Under the pieces are notes generated by a model, which searched no databases, was not told where the DNA came from, and saw nothing but the letters and a program-made list of their open reading frames with translations. From Acidobacteriota bacterium (GTDB taxonomy: Bacteria; Acidobacteriota; Thermoanaerobaculia; Multivoradales; Multivoraceae): DNA of 64,000 nt. Shown here piece by piece: positions 11,301-19,706 of this stretch. How positions within the stretch are numbered: position 1 is the first letter of the stretch; each line of letters opens with the position of its first letter. Location: NCBI GenBank assembly GCA_028875725.1, contig JAPPCR010000015.1:186001-250000 (forward strand), read 5' to 3'. The translations under genes were made by a program, and so were the position numbers.

Positions 11301-12336
11301 CGACGCTGATCGATTTGTAGTGGCCCTGGGGGTGGTGAATGCCCACGGCCGGCGTCGGGGCTGAGGCGCCCGCGTTCCAGCCCGCAAAATACAGATTGTG
11401 CGCGGGATTCGGCTCGTCGTCGAGCTCCAGCAGCACGATGTCGATGTCGTCGCGCCGCACACGAAGCACCGCCCCGCTTTGGCTGTGGCGCCTGTACGCC
11501 GACCCGGAGCCGCAGGCCGGCCGCTGGTAGTTCCAGTACACCACCACGCTCGCCGCCTCGTTGCGCGGGTTGTCGTCGAAGCAGTGCCGCGCGGTCAGGA
11601 AGAACATCCTGTTGCCCGCACCCGTGTTGTTCACGAGCGCTCCGCTGCACGCCAGGCTGCCGCCCACGGAGTACTGCCCGACGCTGCGGACCTGGTCGCG
11701 GTAGTCGTCCCCTTCGCTGCAAGCCACGTCGATGTTGCAGGAGTCATGGGCCGCAGACGGAACGCCCGTCAGGTCGCGGAAGCCGCGGTTGACCGAATCC
11801 AGTCGCAGGTCGAGTTCGCCGATCCGGTCCGCCGGCACGGCCACTTCGATGACCGCTTCGTCGCCCGGCAGGACGGGCGTCCACAACTCACCGTGCGCCT
11901 CGTTGTCGGAGTTCGTGAACGGTCCGACGACCTCGTCACCGTCCGGCGTGTGGATCAGCAGACGGCCGCCCGGCGGCATCCGGTACCGGTCGAACCCCAG
12001 GTTGAGCGACACCGCCCCGGTCGAGATCACCCGCAGCCGCCACACCGCGGTCTGTCCGCCGTCCATGATCTCCCAGCGGCCGTGACTCGACGGCCCCGCC
12101 TCCACCGCGAACGGTTCCGCGAACCGGACGGGGCCGCCGACCATCCGGTGCTCGAAGCTGGCGGCGGCAGTGGAGACGGCAGCATCCATCGGCGGCGTCC
12201 CCAGCACGAGCACATCGCTCAGCGGCCCGAGGCCGGGGATCGGGCTCGGCACCTCGGCGCCGGGCTGCGCCGTTGCGGCGGCCGCGCAGAAGCCCAAGGC
12301 GATTACGGCCGAAACAACAGGCAACGACCAGCGCAC
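8311..12336 (-). CDS. Secreted trypsin-like serine protease with cadherin-like, Calx-beta and PKD domains (copy A)
   Basis: Large secreted endopeptidase, 1341 residues. A signal peptide covers about residues 1-23 (cleavage near ATAQ). The peptidase domain (about 195-425) resembles lysyl-endopeptidase-type trypsin folds with the triad His251 (LTARHCF), Asp299 (DDIDIVLLEL) and Ser372 (GGSSGSPLF). Then come Ig/cadherin-like repeats (about 440-830), a Calx-beta domain (about 850-960), an acidic Pro/Glu linker of EP dipeptides (about 1108-1130), a PKD domain containing WDFGDG (about 1133-1212), and a C-terminal domain with spaced cysteines ending in CRR. The start is GTG. It is the paralogue of the next upstream gene and shares its whole architecture. 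Substrate and cleavage specificity are unknown; surface or extracellular action is inferred from the signal peptide. Confidence 0.85.
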   Translation of the reverse strand: MRWSLPVVSAVIALGFCAAAATAQPGAEVPSPIPGLGPLSDVLVLGTPPMDAAVSTAAASFEHRMVGGPVRFAEPFAVEAGPSSHGRWEIMDGGQTAVWRLRVISTGAVSLNLGFDRYRMPPGGRLLIHTPDGDEVVGPFTNSDNEAHGELWTPVLPGDEAVIEVAVPADRIGELDLRLDSVNRGFRDLTGVPSAAHDSCNIDVACSEGDDYRDQVRSVGQYSVGGSLACSGALVNNTGAGNRMFFLTARHCFDDNPRNEAASVVVYWNYQRPACGSGSAYRRHSQSGAVLRVRRDDIDIVLLELDDEPNPAHNLYFAGWNAGASAPTPAVGIHHPQGHYKSISVENDSLTRTLRNWRVNDWDSGTTEGGSSGSPLFDGNKRIVGALHGGLASCDLDLWDHYGALASAWTSSDGSSERQLQDWLDPGDTRANLDGTNVNLPPRVLLALDDKAVKTPAPGASPEALSVDVAPFFEDPNGDTITWTATSSDESRVTVSVSGSSVSLTPVAAGSATITVAATDAGGSKKQVSQTFRVTVGGNRSPEPVGTLAAHSLNEGGTAQVALASAFTDGDGDTLTLAASSTNTSAATVALSGSTVTVTAVDGPATATIDVTATDASGSNTKARHRIAVTVLNRPPQAVGSLTGVVINVGDSNEVVDVASAFSDADGETLTYGARSSAPEVARSTISGSRVSLIPVARGDATVTVSASDLTGSRMSATQTIAMRVKGRRGVALSADELTVVEGAAASYTVALTSEPTGEVTVTPSVASNNDVTVSPSSLTFDATDWETAQTVTASAAHDVDLDSESATIRHAVTGADYGSVTAASMKVKVLDDERPPPLSVAQASRDEEGGSLSFDVTLAYAIGVAATVDWATSDGSGADGARAGSDYTAASGTLTFPAASTVRQIVVDVTDDSDHENPETFWLTLRNSTNVSLDGGASTMRVSGTIEDDEGPVVRASWSRTNVTIPEHGSVRPFPELRLDKRPERGVRIDVKLTHHGGAGADDYYILTSDPGRFWSLTPKDPPRFEFLPDDQKLLAIIESIDDDLDDDCESVTFSLVPQSTGVTVGGPLTVSIVDNDGGKVNCGARDGSPPPGGGGPPPGGGGPPSPPEPEPEPEPEPEPEPEPEPEPAQPPTAAFRVDGTTCDAELCHAVTGETYRFADTSMGTVRTWSWDFGDGKMSPSSRPEHSWSSPGFYEVTLTVSGAGEESSASRTFLVAAADPKGTCVADAETLCLQDSRFAVTVEWRNNTDRGAGRVVHRGSNDSGLFTFFDRANWEILIKVLDGCNHNGHVWVFGASTTNLGYVIRVTDTVTDTVKAYRNEQGTAAPAITDTEAFADDCRR
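8950..9069. repeat. Coding tandem repeats: EP-dipeptide linker and 21-bp Gly/Pro repeat
   Basis: Bases about 8950-9012 are a degenerate 6/12-bp repeat encoding an uninterrupted run of Glu-Pro dipeptides. Next to it a perfect 21-bp unit (9021-9041 and 9042-9062) encodes Pro/Gly-rich spacer. Together they form a rigid extended linker between the Calx-beta and PKD domains of protease copy A. Such simple repeats are prone to copy-number change. Confidence 0.8.
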
Positions 12337-12345
12337 ACCCGCCTA

Positions 12346-12483
12346 CTTACCGAAGAATGAGGCCTCGCGCATCTCTCGTTTTGGAGGTATCCGCTACCGC
12401 CGGACTCCCCCTCGCCGAAGTCCCTGCTTACCGAGGAATGAGGGCTCGCGGATCTCTCGCTTTGAAGGTTTCAGCTACCGCCG
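12346..12483. repeat. Pair of 57-bp direct repeats in the gap between the two protease genes
   Basis: Copy 1 is 12346-12402 and copy 2 is 12427-12483, 81 bp start to start, matching at 50 of 57 positions. Read on the minus strand, each copy begins with CGGCGGTAG, which in copy 2 is the final Arg-Arg-stop of protease copy B. Copy 1 therefore looks like a duplicated remnant of a protease gene end plus its downstream sequence, or a repeated regulatory element. The whole intergenic gap is 12337-12474; no terminator hairpin with a T-run is apparent. Confidence 0.75.
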
Positions 12484-15400
12484 ACAACCCCCCGGAAATG
12501 CCCTGGCGTCCGTGATCGCGGCAGCCGGCGTGCCCGGCTCGTTCCGGTACTCCCTCACCGCTCTGGTCGCCGTGTCGGTCACCCGGACCACGTGGCCCAG
12601 GTCCGTCGTCGAACCGCCGAACACCCACACATGGCCGTTCACGGAACAACCGTCCAGCACCTTGATCAGCACCTCCCAGTTGTCCCGGTCGAAGAACCGA
12701 AACATCCCCGAGTCGTTCGTCCCCGCGTGCACCACCTTCGCGGCGCCGGACCGGCCCTCACCCGTCCACCACTCCGCTTCCACCGCGTACCGGGAGTCAG
12801 CCAGGCAGAGTGTCTCCGCGTCCGCCACGCACGTTCCCTTCGGCTCGGCGGCCTCGACCAGGAACATCCGCCGGGCCTTCGAGGGCGAGGTGCCGTCGCT
12901 CACCTCCAGAGTCACCTCGTGGAAGCCCGGCGAGGACCAGGCGTGGACCGGCGAAGCGGACCGCGAGGTGGTCCCGTGGCCGAAATCCCAGCGGCGCAAC
13001 CGCACGGTCCCCGAACTCGTGTCCGTGAAACGCAGTGCCTCGCCGGTCAGCGCGCGGCAGAGCTCCTGGTCGCAGTCCGCGCCCTCCACGGAGAATGCCG
13101 CGGTCGGAGGCACATCGGGCTCAGGCTCGGGCTCAGGCTCGGGCTCCGGCTCGGGTTCGGGCTCGGGTTCGGGCTCCGGCGGCGGAGAGGGGCCGCCGCC
13201 GCCAGGGGGATCGACCCTGTTGCTGCAATCGACCGTCGCGCCGTCGTCGTCGACGATCCAGACCCTCAGCGGCCCGCCCACGGTCACGCCGGGCGTCAAC
13301 GACTCCAGGCTGAACTCGACCCACTCGCAGTCGTCGTCGAGTTCATCGTCCCGCGCCTGCATGTCAAAGGCGAATCGATCCTGATCGTCCGGGCCATACG
13401 CCAGCACCGCGGGCGGCGCCGGATCGACGTCGTAGTCGGCCGGCTCGGCGCCGCCGCGCCCCGCCAGCCTCCAGCGGATCCTCACGTCACGCTCGGGCTT
13501 CCTGTCGAGCAGGACTTCCTCGTAGATGGAGAGGATGCCGCTCTCGTAGACGGAGTTCGATGTGTTCCGCGCGCCCGACCAGTAGGCCACGACCGCCGGG
13601 ATGTCGTCGTCCTCGATCGTCCCCACGGCCTCCAGCGTCAGGACGCCGCCCTCCAGCGTCAGGTTCCGCGCGTTCCGCAGCGTCAGCAGGAACGTCTCCT
13701 CCTCTTCCTCGTCGTGACCGTCGTCCCTGACCGCGACCACGATCCGCCCCGACGTCGTTCGCGCCGCAAACGTCAGCGTCCCGCTCGCCGCCGTGTAGTC
13801 CGCCCCGGCCTGAGCGCCAGCGACGCCGCTGCCGTCGGACGTCGCCCAGTCCACGGTCGCCTGCTCGCTGCTTTCGGAGTCCAGCGTGACCTCGAAGGTC
13901 ATCGACCCGGCGCTCTCCCCGGCCGACGCCGCGGCGACCGACAGCACCGGCGCCTCGTCGTCCAGGACCGTCACGTTCAGCGACGAGGCGCTCACCGAGC
14001 CGTAGTCGGCGCCGCTGACGGCGTGGCGGACCGTCGCCGACTCCGCCGCCAGGTCGTCGTCCTCCGCCGCCCGGACCGTCACCGTCCCCGCGGTCTCCCA
14101 GTTCGACGCGTCGAACGTCAGCGACGACGGAGACACCGTGATGTCGCTGCCCGACGCGACCGACGGCGTGATCGTCACCTCTCCCGTCGGCTCGGAGTCG
14201 AGCGCCACCGTGTAGGTGGCCGTCGCCCCCTCCCACACGGCCAGCGAGTCGGTCGACACGGTCACGCCCCGCGCGCCTTTCACCCGCGCGGCGATCGTCT
14301 GCGCCGCCGACTCCCCCGAGCCGTCGGCGTCCGTCGCCGTCACCGTGATCGTCGCGTTGCCGCGGGCAACCGGAGTCAGCGTGACCCGCGTGCCCGAGAT
14401 CGCCGCCCGGGCCACCTCCGGCGCCGAGGAACTCGTGTCGTAGGTCAGGGTCTCCCCCTCCGGATCGCTGAACGCCGCCGCCACGTCCACTGTCTCGTTG
14501 CCGTCGCCGACCTGGAGCGCGACGTCCGCAAGCGAACCCACCGCCCGGGGCGGCTCGTTGAGCACCGTCACTTCGAATCGATGTCGCGCCCTCGTGTTCG
14601 AACCGGAGGCGTCCGTCGCCGTCACGTCGATCGTCGCCTTGGCCGGGCCGTCCACCGCGGTCACCGTCACCGTCGAACCCGACAGGGCCACCGTCGCCGC
14701 TGAGGTGTCCGTCGACGAAGCCGCGTACGTGAGCGAGTCGCCGTCGCCGTCGGCGAACGCGCTCGCCAGTGCGACCTGCGCCGTGCCGCCCTCGTTCAGC
14801 GACGGCGCCGCGAGCGTGCCCGCCGTCTCGGGCGAGCGGTTCGCCCCGACGGCGACCTGGAACGTCCGCGTCACCGCGTCGCTCGAGCCGTCGGCGTTCG
14901 CGACGGTCACCGTGATCGTCGAACTGCCCGCGGACACCGGCGTCAGGCTCACCGAGGAGCCCGATACCGACGCCGTCACCGCCGATTCGTCCGACGACGA
15001 CGCCCGGTAGGTCAGGGCGCCGTAGCTCCGAAAGAACGGGGCAAGATCGACGGTCAACGGCTCGCCCGCCTCGCCCACGGCCGGCGTCTTCAGCGCCTTG
15101 TCATCGAGGGCGCGGAGGCGGCGCGGCGCGTTCGCGTCCAGGCCGCCGAGCGAACTCGCCTTCGTACCGCCGGGATCGAGCCAGTCCGAGAGCTGCTTCG
15201 CGGAGCTACCGTCGGCGGAGGTCCACGCCGCCGACAGCGCTCCGGCCCAGGTCGCCTCGCTGTTGCCGCAGCGCGCTCTCCCTGACGCGAGCGCCCCGAC
15301 CACGCGGCCGTTTCCGTTGAACAACGGCGAGCCCGACGACCCGTTCGCGACCGAGCCCGAGTCCCAGTCCGCCACTCGCCAGAACCTGCCGTTTCCGGTG

Positions 15401-16518
15401 GGAGAATGCTCGTTCTCACGCGTGCGCGTCAGAGGATCGTTCTCGATGCTGATCGACTTGAAGTGGATGTTCGGATGGTGAATGGTCACAGCCGAAGCCG
15501 GCGCGGAGGAACGCGTCTCCCAGCCCGCCAGATGGAGATCGTGCGTCGGGTCCCGCTCGTCGTCCAGCTCCAGCAGCGCGATGTCGGAATCGCGACGCAA
15601 GACGCGAAGCGCCGCCCCGCTCTGGCTGTCGTTGCGGTCGGCCGTTCCGGTCCCGCAGGCCGGCCGCTGGTAGTTCCAGTACACGACCACGCTCGCCGCC
15701 TGCGCGCTCGGGTCCGTGAAGCAGTGGGCCGCCGTCAGGAAGAACATCCTGCCGTCCTCCGCCGTGTTGTTCACCAGCGCCCCCGAGCAGGCATAGACGC
15801 CGCTCGTCGTGAAGTGCCCCACGCTGCGGATCTGGTCGCGCCAGGAGTCCCCCTCGCTGCACGTCACGTCGATGTGGCAGGAGCCGTGGATTGGGAATGA
15901 GACGTCCGTCAGGTCGCGGAAACCCCGGTTGACCGTGTCCAGCCGCAGGACCAGATCCCCGATCCGGTCGACTGGCGCCACGACCTCGATCACCGCCTCG
16001 TCGCCCGGCAGGACGGGCGTCCAAAGCTCGCCGTGCGCCTCGTTGTCCGCCTCGGTGAACGGACCGACGACCCCGCGGCCGTCCGGCGTGTGTATCCGCA
16101 GTCGGCCGCCCGGCGGCATCCGGTAGAGACCGAAGCCCAGGTTGAGCGACACCGCCCCTTCCGAAACCACCCGCAACCGCCAAACCGCGTACCGTCCATC
16201 GCTGCCGGTCTCCCAGCGCCCGTGGCTGGCAGTTCCCGCCTCCACCGCGAAGGGCTCGGCGAACCGGACCGGGCTCCCCGCCGGACTCTCCACGCTGGAC
16301 GCGGCGACCGCCACCGCGGCGTCGATGGGCAGCGTTGCCAGCACGGGCACGTCGCTCAGCGGCGCCAGACCCGGAACCGCCGGCGCCTCGATGACGGGCT
16401 GCGCAGATGCCGTGGCCGCCCAGAACACCAGGGACGGAGCCGCAAGCAGCGTCCGCGAGAGTCCTGGAGGCAGGCCGTCTCGCCGTGCGGCTCGCAGATG
16501 TCGGCACGGACTGCTCAC
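12475..16518 (-). CDS. Secreted trypsin-like serine protease with cadherin-like, Calx-beta and PKD domains (copy B)
   Basis: Paralogue of the 8311-12336 gene with the same domain order, 1347 residues. A longer basic N-terminus precedes the signal peptide core (about residues 20-40, cleavage near ATASAQ). The triad is His265 (LTAAHCF), Asp312 (DSDIALLEL) and Ser395 (GSSGSPLF). Ig/cadherin-like domains, a Calx-beta domain, an EP-repeat linker (about 1113-1133), a PKD domain and the C-terminal Cys domain ending GGCRR follow. The C-terminal ~115 residues are the most similar part to copy A. The GTG start at 16518 overlaps the stop of the sulfotransferase gene (GTGA), which ties expression of this protease to the surface-glycan genes upstream. 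Confidence 0.85.
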   Translation of the reverse strand: MSSPCRHLRAARRDGLPPGLSRTLLAAPSLVFWAATASAQPVIEAPAVPGLAPLSDVPVLATLPIDAAVAVAASSVESPAGSPVRFAEPFAVEAGTASHGRWETGSDGRYAVWRLRVVSEGAVSLNLGFGLYRMPPGGRLRIHTPDGRGVVGPFTEADNEAHGELWTPVLPGDEAVIEVVAPVDRIGDLVLRLDTVNRGFRDLTDVSFPIHGSCHIDVTCSEGDSWRDQIRSVGHFTTSGVYACSGALVNNTAEDGRMFFLTAAHCFTDPSAQAASVVVYWNYQRPACGTGTADRNDSQSGAALRVLRRDSDIALLELDDERDPTHDLHLAGWETRSSAPASAVTIHHPNIHFKSISIENDPLTRTRENEHSPTGNGRFWRVADWDSGSVANGSSGSPLFNGNGRVVGALASGRARCGNSEATWAGALSAAWTSADGSSAKQLSDWLDPGGTKASSLGGLDANAPRRLRALDDKALKTPAVGEAGEPLTVDLAPFFRSYGALTYRASSSDESAVTASVSGSSVSLTPVSAGSSTITVTVANADGSSDAVTRTFQVAVGANRSPETAGTLAAPSLNEGGTAQVALASAFADGDGDSLTYAASSTDTSAATVALSGSTVTVTAVDGPAKATIDVTATDASGSNTRARHRFEVTVLNEPPRAVGSLADVALQVGDGNETVDVAAAFSDPEGETLTYDTSSSAPEVARAAISGTRVTLTPVARGNATITVTATDADGSGESAAQTIAARVKGARGVTVSTDSLAVWEGATATYTVALDSEPTGEVTITPSVASGSDITVSPSSLTFDASNWETAGTVTVRAAEDDDLAAESATVRHAVSGADYGSVSASSLNVTVLDDEAPVLSVAAASAGESAGSMTFEVTLDSESSEQATVDWATSDGSGVAGAQAGADYTAASGTLTFAARTTSGRIVVAVRDDGHDEEEEETFLLTLRNARNLTLEGGVLTLEAVGTIEDDDIPAVVAYWSGARNTSNSVYESGILSIYEEVLLDRKPERDVRIRWRLAGRGGAEPADYDVDPAPPAVLAYGPDDQDRFAFDMQARDDELDDDCEWVEFSLESLTPGVTVGGPLRVWIVDDDGATVDCSNRVDPPGGGGPSPPPEPEPEPEPEPEPEPEPEPEPDVPPTAAFSVEGADCDQELCRALTGEALRFTDTSSGTVRLRRWDFGHGTTSRSASPVHAWSSPGFHEVTLEVSDGTSPSKARRMFLVEAAEPKGTCVADAETLCLADSRYAVEAEWWTGEGRSGAAKVVHAGTNDSGMFRFFDRDNWEVLIKVLDGCSVNGHVWVFGGSTTDLGHVVRVTDTATRAVREYRNEPGTPAAAITDARAFPGGCRR
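13117..13182. repeat. Coding 6-bp repeat encoding the EP linker of protease copy B
   Basis: Alternating GGCTCG/GGCTCA/GGCTCC/GGTTCG hexamers on the plus strand read as Glu-Pro dipeptides on the coding strand. Same position in the protein as the EP linker of copy A but with different codon variants, so the two runs have drifted independently since duplication. Confidence 0.75.
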
Positions 16519-17465
16519 CGGGCGAAACCCCGCAGAACCCTGAAGGGGCGAAACAGGCGTACCGCGGGCGGCCAGCGGACGAGGCGTTCCTCGGCCTTGA
16601 TCTCAAGCGCCGCCAGCCTTCGCCACGCGCGCGCCGGCAGGGTGCGCGGGCTACGGCGCCGGACAGGGCGCTCGCCGGCACGCTCCAACAACCGGGCCGG
16701 CGCGGAACGCGCTCCGTCGAACGCGCAGCCGGTGAACGCGAGATCTTCCGCGTAGATCTCCTCGACCAGGCGGCGCGCCGCGCCGTCGTACTGCTCCGCG
16801 TAGCACCCGCCGCCGTCCGTTCCCGAGGCGTTGCGCACCGGCAGCCGGTCGCCCGGCAGCCCCAGCGTCGCTGCAAGCCGCGCGAAGTCCACCTCCATCG
16901 TCTCCACCGCGCCGATGAACGAAAGCGGATCGGCGTTGACGCGGCGCACCCCGAACAGGTTCTCGGGGTTGCAGTCCGGCAGGAAGTCGGTCTGCGGCGC
17001 CATGTGGATGACGACGAAGCGCAGGTGGCGCAGCTCGATTCCCGCGGGACCGTACCTCCGCGCGGCGTTGCCGCGAAAGAAGGCGCGGGCGTCGCGGCCC
17101 CACCGGTTCCGGAAGTCCGCGCGCAGCTCCCGGCAGAGTTCGGCGAACTCCCCCAGGCTGCCGTAGCGCTCCGGACCGGGCCAATCCGGAGAGAGGCGCT
17201 TCCGCGAGGCCGCCACTCGCCTCGCGTGCCGCCAGATGGACACGAAGCGGGCGTAGGGATTGCGGACGAAGGAGAAGGTGGAATAGTCGGGGTAGAGGTT
17301 GATCAGCCGGGCCAGATCCCGGCCGCGCTGAGCCAGCAGGCCTCCGTACCAGTCGGGGCGGTAGCTGTGCCAGCCGCCGCCGTGGACGGCGAACCACTCC
17401 AGGATCGCCGTGCTGGCGCACTTCGGGACCTTGACGTAGATACACCGGTGCCGGTGGGAGATCAG
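16515..17465 (-). CDS. Sulfotransferase (Sulfotransfer_2-like), CTG start
   Basis: Transfers sulfate from PAPS to a hydroxyl, most likely on the glycan made by the adjacent glycosyltransferases (inferred). The PAPS 5'-phosphosulfate loop reads YVKVPKCASTAILEW near residue 10-25, and the 3'-phosphate site reads FSFVRNPYARFVSIW near residue 70-85. Translation from the first GTG (17243) would delete both motifs, so the real start must be upstream. In that frame there is no ATG, GTG or TTG back to the in-frame stop. The only good candidate is CTG at 17465, overlapping the upstream glycosyltransferase TGA as CTGA with a GGAG 9 bases before it. This gives 316 residues. The stop overlaps the protease B GTG. 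Confidence 0.8.
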   Translation of the reverse strand: MISHRHRCIYVKVPKCASTAILEWFAVHGGGWHSYRPDWYGGLLAQRGRDLARLINLYPDYSTFSFVRNPYARFVSIWRHARRVAASRKRLSPDWPGPERYGSLGEFAELCRELRADFRNRWGRDARAFFRGNAARRYGPAGIELRHLRFVVIHMAPQTDFLPDCNPENLFGVRRVNADPLSFIGAVETMEVDFARLAATLGLPGDRLPVRNASGTDGGGCYAEQYDGAARRLVEEIYAEDLAFTGCAFDGARSAPARLLERAGERPVRRRSPRTLPARAWRRLAALEIKAEERLVRWPPAVRLFRPFRVLRGFAR

Positions 17466-19048
17466 CGCCCCGATCTCCGGCCGGCCACCGCGCCGCTCGC
17501 GGCGCGATCGCGCAGTTCACGCAGCCGCCAGCGCAGAGCCGAAGCGAGCCAGGCGACAAACCGGCGCAGCCCCGCCCTTCCGCGCACCTGCCGGACCTCG
17601 TCCCGGATTCGCGCGGCCGCGGCCCGACCGCCCCGCCGCCGGCGCGCGCGGGGAACGCGCCGGGCGGCGGAACGGCCTGCGAGAAAACGGAAGCGGGAGG
17701 CGCGAACGGTGGCCGACTCCCCATAGTCCTCGGCGCGTCCGCCGGCGCGACGCGCGCGGTGGAGCGCCCAGGTTCGGGTGATGACGATCCGCGCGCCGTC
17801 CGGCAGGAAGACCTCGGCCCTGGCTCCGCGACCCAGCGCCGCGCGCAGCTTCCCCGTCAGGCCACGGGGCGGCATGACGCCGGCCGGGATCGCGATGTGG
17901 AACGGCGAGTGCGGGTAGCGCTCCAGGGCCGTCCCCACCGGCCCGCCGGTGATCCGCGGATCCGCGCTCAGAACCCGCCAAAGGCGGTCGCCATCGTCGC
18001 GGCCGGCGGGCGCCTCGATCCGCACCGCGAGGTCGTCCCCGGGGTTCGCCAGCAGACGCTCCGCGACCTCGCGCAGGCACTTCGCCGGCGAGTCTCCGGC
18101 GTCGATGACGGCAACGTGACGCGGCACCGCGAAGCCCGGCCCGCGGCCGTGCCGGCGAAAGCCCGGATCCGGGATCAACTCCGCGAGCTTCGCGGCCTGG
18201 AGATCCTGGTCGCGCTCCTTGCGTCCGCGGCCCTCTCCCCAACGGCCCTGGTGCCAGCCGAACGCCTCGCGAACCGGAACCAGCAGGCCGCCCCGGCACC
18301 AGACCCGGTAGCCGAACTCGGTGTCCTCGCCGCCGTAGCGGTCGAAGGACTCGTCGAAGCCGCCCGTTTCCTCGAAGAACGCCTTGCGGATCCCGAAGTT
18401 GTTGCCGGTCACGGCCCGGAACAGGTCCTCGTGGTCCGACGTCAGGTCGTCCGTCCGGGCCATGTGGCGCTCGAACCAGGGCGGGTCCCAGGGCCGGCCG
18501 GCCAGCAGTCCCGCGAGCGAGCCGGTCCGCCCGCGGATCGCGGCCGCGTCGAGCCCGGCCGCCGACACGTAGCCGCAAAAGCCCTGGGTCAACGCGTCCA
18601 CCACGCAGTGATGCCACCGGGCGTGGGCGGCGAGCAGACCAGCTTCGGGGATGACATCGCCGTCCAGGAACACGAGGACACCGTGCGCCGCCGCCCGCGC
18701 CCCGGCGTTGCGCGCGGCCGCGAGCCCGAAGCCGCGTTCTTCCCGGCGCAGGAGCCTCACCTCGAGCGATTCCGGGCCGCGAACCGCGAGCGGCGGCGAC
18801 GAACCGTCGTCCACGACGATCACCTCGAACAGGTCCCTCGGGTAGCTCTGCGCTTCGAGGCCCGCGAGCGTCAATTCCAGCGCCTCGGGAGCTTCGAAAC
18901 AGGGGACGACGACGCTCAGCGGCAGCGCCGGGACGAACGCCTCCAACTCCGGTAGCTCGACCGCGCGCCAGTCGTTGCCGCGCACGGCGGCGGACAGCGG
19001 TGCGCCCCCCACCGCCGCCTCAGCCCCCGGTCCGCGAACCGTGGACAC
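17462..19048 (-). CDS. Family 2 glycosyltransferase with galactosyltransferase-like C-terminal part
   Basis: GT-A fold glycosyltransferase of 528 residues, probably cytoplasmic and acting on a lipid-linked sugar chain. Residues about 38-130 carry the GT2 N-terminal fold (LSVVVPCFEAPEALELTL, VIVVDDGS) and the metal-binding DxD as FLDGD. The later segment ETGGFDESFDRYGGEDTEFGYRVW is the acceptor/catalytic ED region seen in chondroitin-polymerase-like and glycosyltransferase-C domains. The last ~200 residues are Arg/Ala-rich with no recognised domain. GTG start at 19048 overlaps the end of the sugar-phosphate transferase gene by 29 bp. Confidence 0.85.
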   Translation of the reverse strand: MSTVRGPGAEAAVGGAPLSAAVRGNDWRAVELPELEAFVPALPLSVVVPCFEAPEALELTLAGLEAQSYPRDLFEVIVVDDGSSPPLAVRGPESLEVRLLRREERGFGLAAARNAGARAAAHGVLVFLDGDVIPEAGLLAAHARWHHCVVDALTQGFCGYVSAAGLDAAAIRGRTGSLAGLLAGRPWDPPWFERHMARTDDLTSDHEDLFRAVTGNNFGIRKAFFEETGGFDESFDRYGGEDTEFGYRVWCRGGLLVPVREAFGWHQGRWGEGRGRKERDQDLQAAKLAELIPDPGFRRHGRGPGFAVPRHVAVIDAGDSPAKCLREVAERLLANPGDDLAVRIEAPAGRDDGDRLWRVLSADPRITGGPVGTALERYPHSPFHIAIPAGVMPPRGLTGKLRAALGRGARAEVFLPDGARIVITRTWALHRARRAGGRAEDYGESATVRASRFRFLAGRSAARRVPRARRRRGGRAAAARIRDEVRQVRGRAGLRRFVAWLASALRWRLRELRDRAASGAVAGRRSGR

Positions 19049-19706
19049 CGGCGGAATCGTGGTCGGAAGGTACGGCGGGCCGCGCCGGGCGGGCAGCCCA
19101 GCCGCGACGGGCTCGTGCCGGGGAGGCCCGCAGCGCCCGCGCCAGGCAGGTCATGCAGAGCTTCAGGTCGAGGCCGGGACTCATCGCCTCGATGTAGAGC
19201 CGGTCGTAGCGCAGCTTGTCGCGCGGCTCGATGTCGTGCCCGCCCCGGGCCTGGGCGAGCCCGGCGATACCCGGACGCACGGTCAGACGCTCCGGGAATC
19301 CCGGCACCGAGCGGGTGATCCGCGCGGCCCTGCCGGGACGCTCGGGACGCGGACCGACCAGGCTCATCTCGCCCCTCAGCACGTTGACCGCCTGCGGCAG
19401 CTCGTCGAGATGAAAGCGGCGCAGCACCCGGCCCACGCGGGTCGCCCGGCGGTCGTTCCAGGCCGCCCACTGCGGTCCGAACCGCTCCTCGGCGTCGACG
19501 GCCATCGTCCGGAACTTGAGGATCTCGAAGACCCGGCCGCCGCGGCCCAGCCGCGCCTGGCGGAACAGCACCGGCCCGCCGTCGTCGAGGCGGATGGCGG
19601 CGGCGATCGCGAGGCCGAGCAGGAGCCAGAGCGGAAACAGCAGCAGAGACGCGAGTGTCAGGAAGGCGAGATCGAAGGGCCGCTTCCAGGCCTCGCGCCC
19701 GCTCAT
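19020..19706 (-). CDS. Initiating undecaprenyl-phosphate sugar-1-phosphate transferase (bacterial sugar transferase family)
   Basis: Starts glycan assembly by moving a sugar-1-phosphate from a UDP-sugar onto undecaprenyl phosphate. An N-terminal hydrophobic hairpin (about residues 10-35) precedes the catalytic segments FRQARLGRGGRVFEILKFRTM, FHLDELPQAVNVLRGEMSLVGPRP and LTVRPGIAGLAQ, all hallmarks of the family. The short form (228 residues) lacks the four-helix N-terminal membrane domain of WbaP-like enzymes. ATG at 19706 overlaps the TGA of the upstream polymerase/ligase gene (ATGA); a longer reading to 19772 exists but lacks support. Confidence 0.9.
   Translation of the reverse strand: MSGREAWKRPFDLAFLTLASLLLFPLWLLLGLAIAAAIRLDDGGPVLFRQARLGRGGRVFEILKFRTMAVDAEERFGPQWAAWNDRRATRVGRVLRRFHLDELPQAVNVLRGEMSLVGPRPERPGRAARITRSVPGFPERLTVRPGIAGLAQARGGHDIEPRDKLRYDRLYIEAMSPGLDLKLCMTCLARALRASPARARRGWAARPARPAVPSDHDSAGVHGSRTGG

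Noticed and set aside
9242..11722. Minus-strand open frame of about 826 codons inside protease copy A
   Set aside because: Out-of-frame shadow; only the longer frame carries the catalytic triad and signal peptide.
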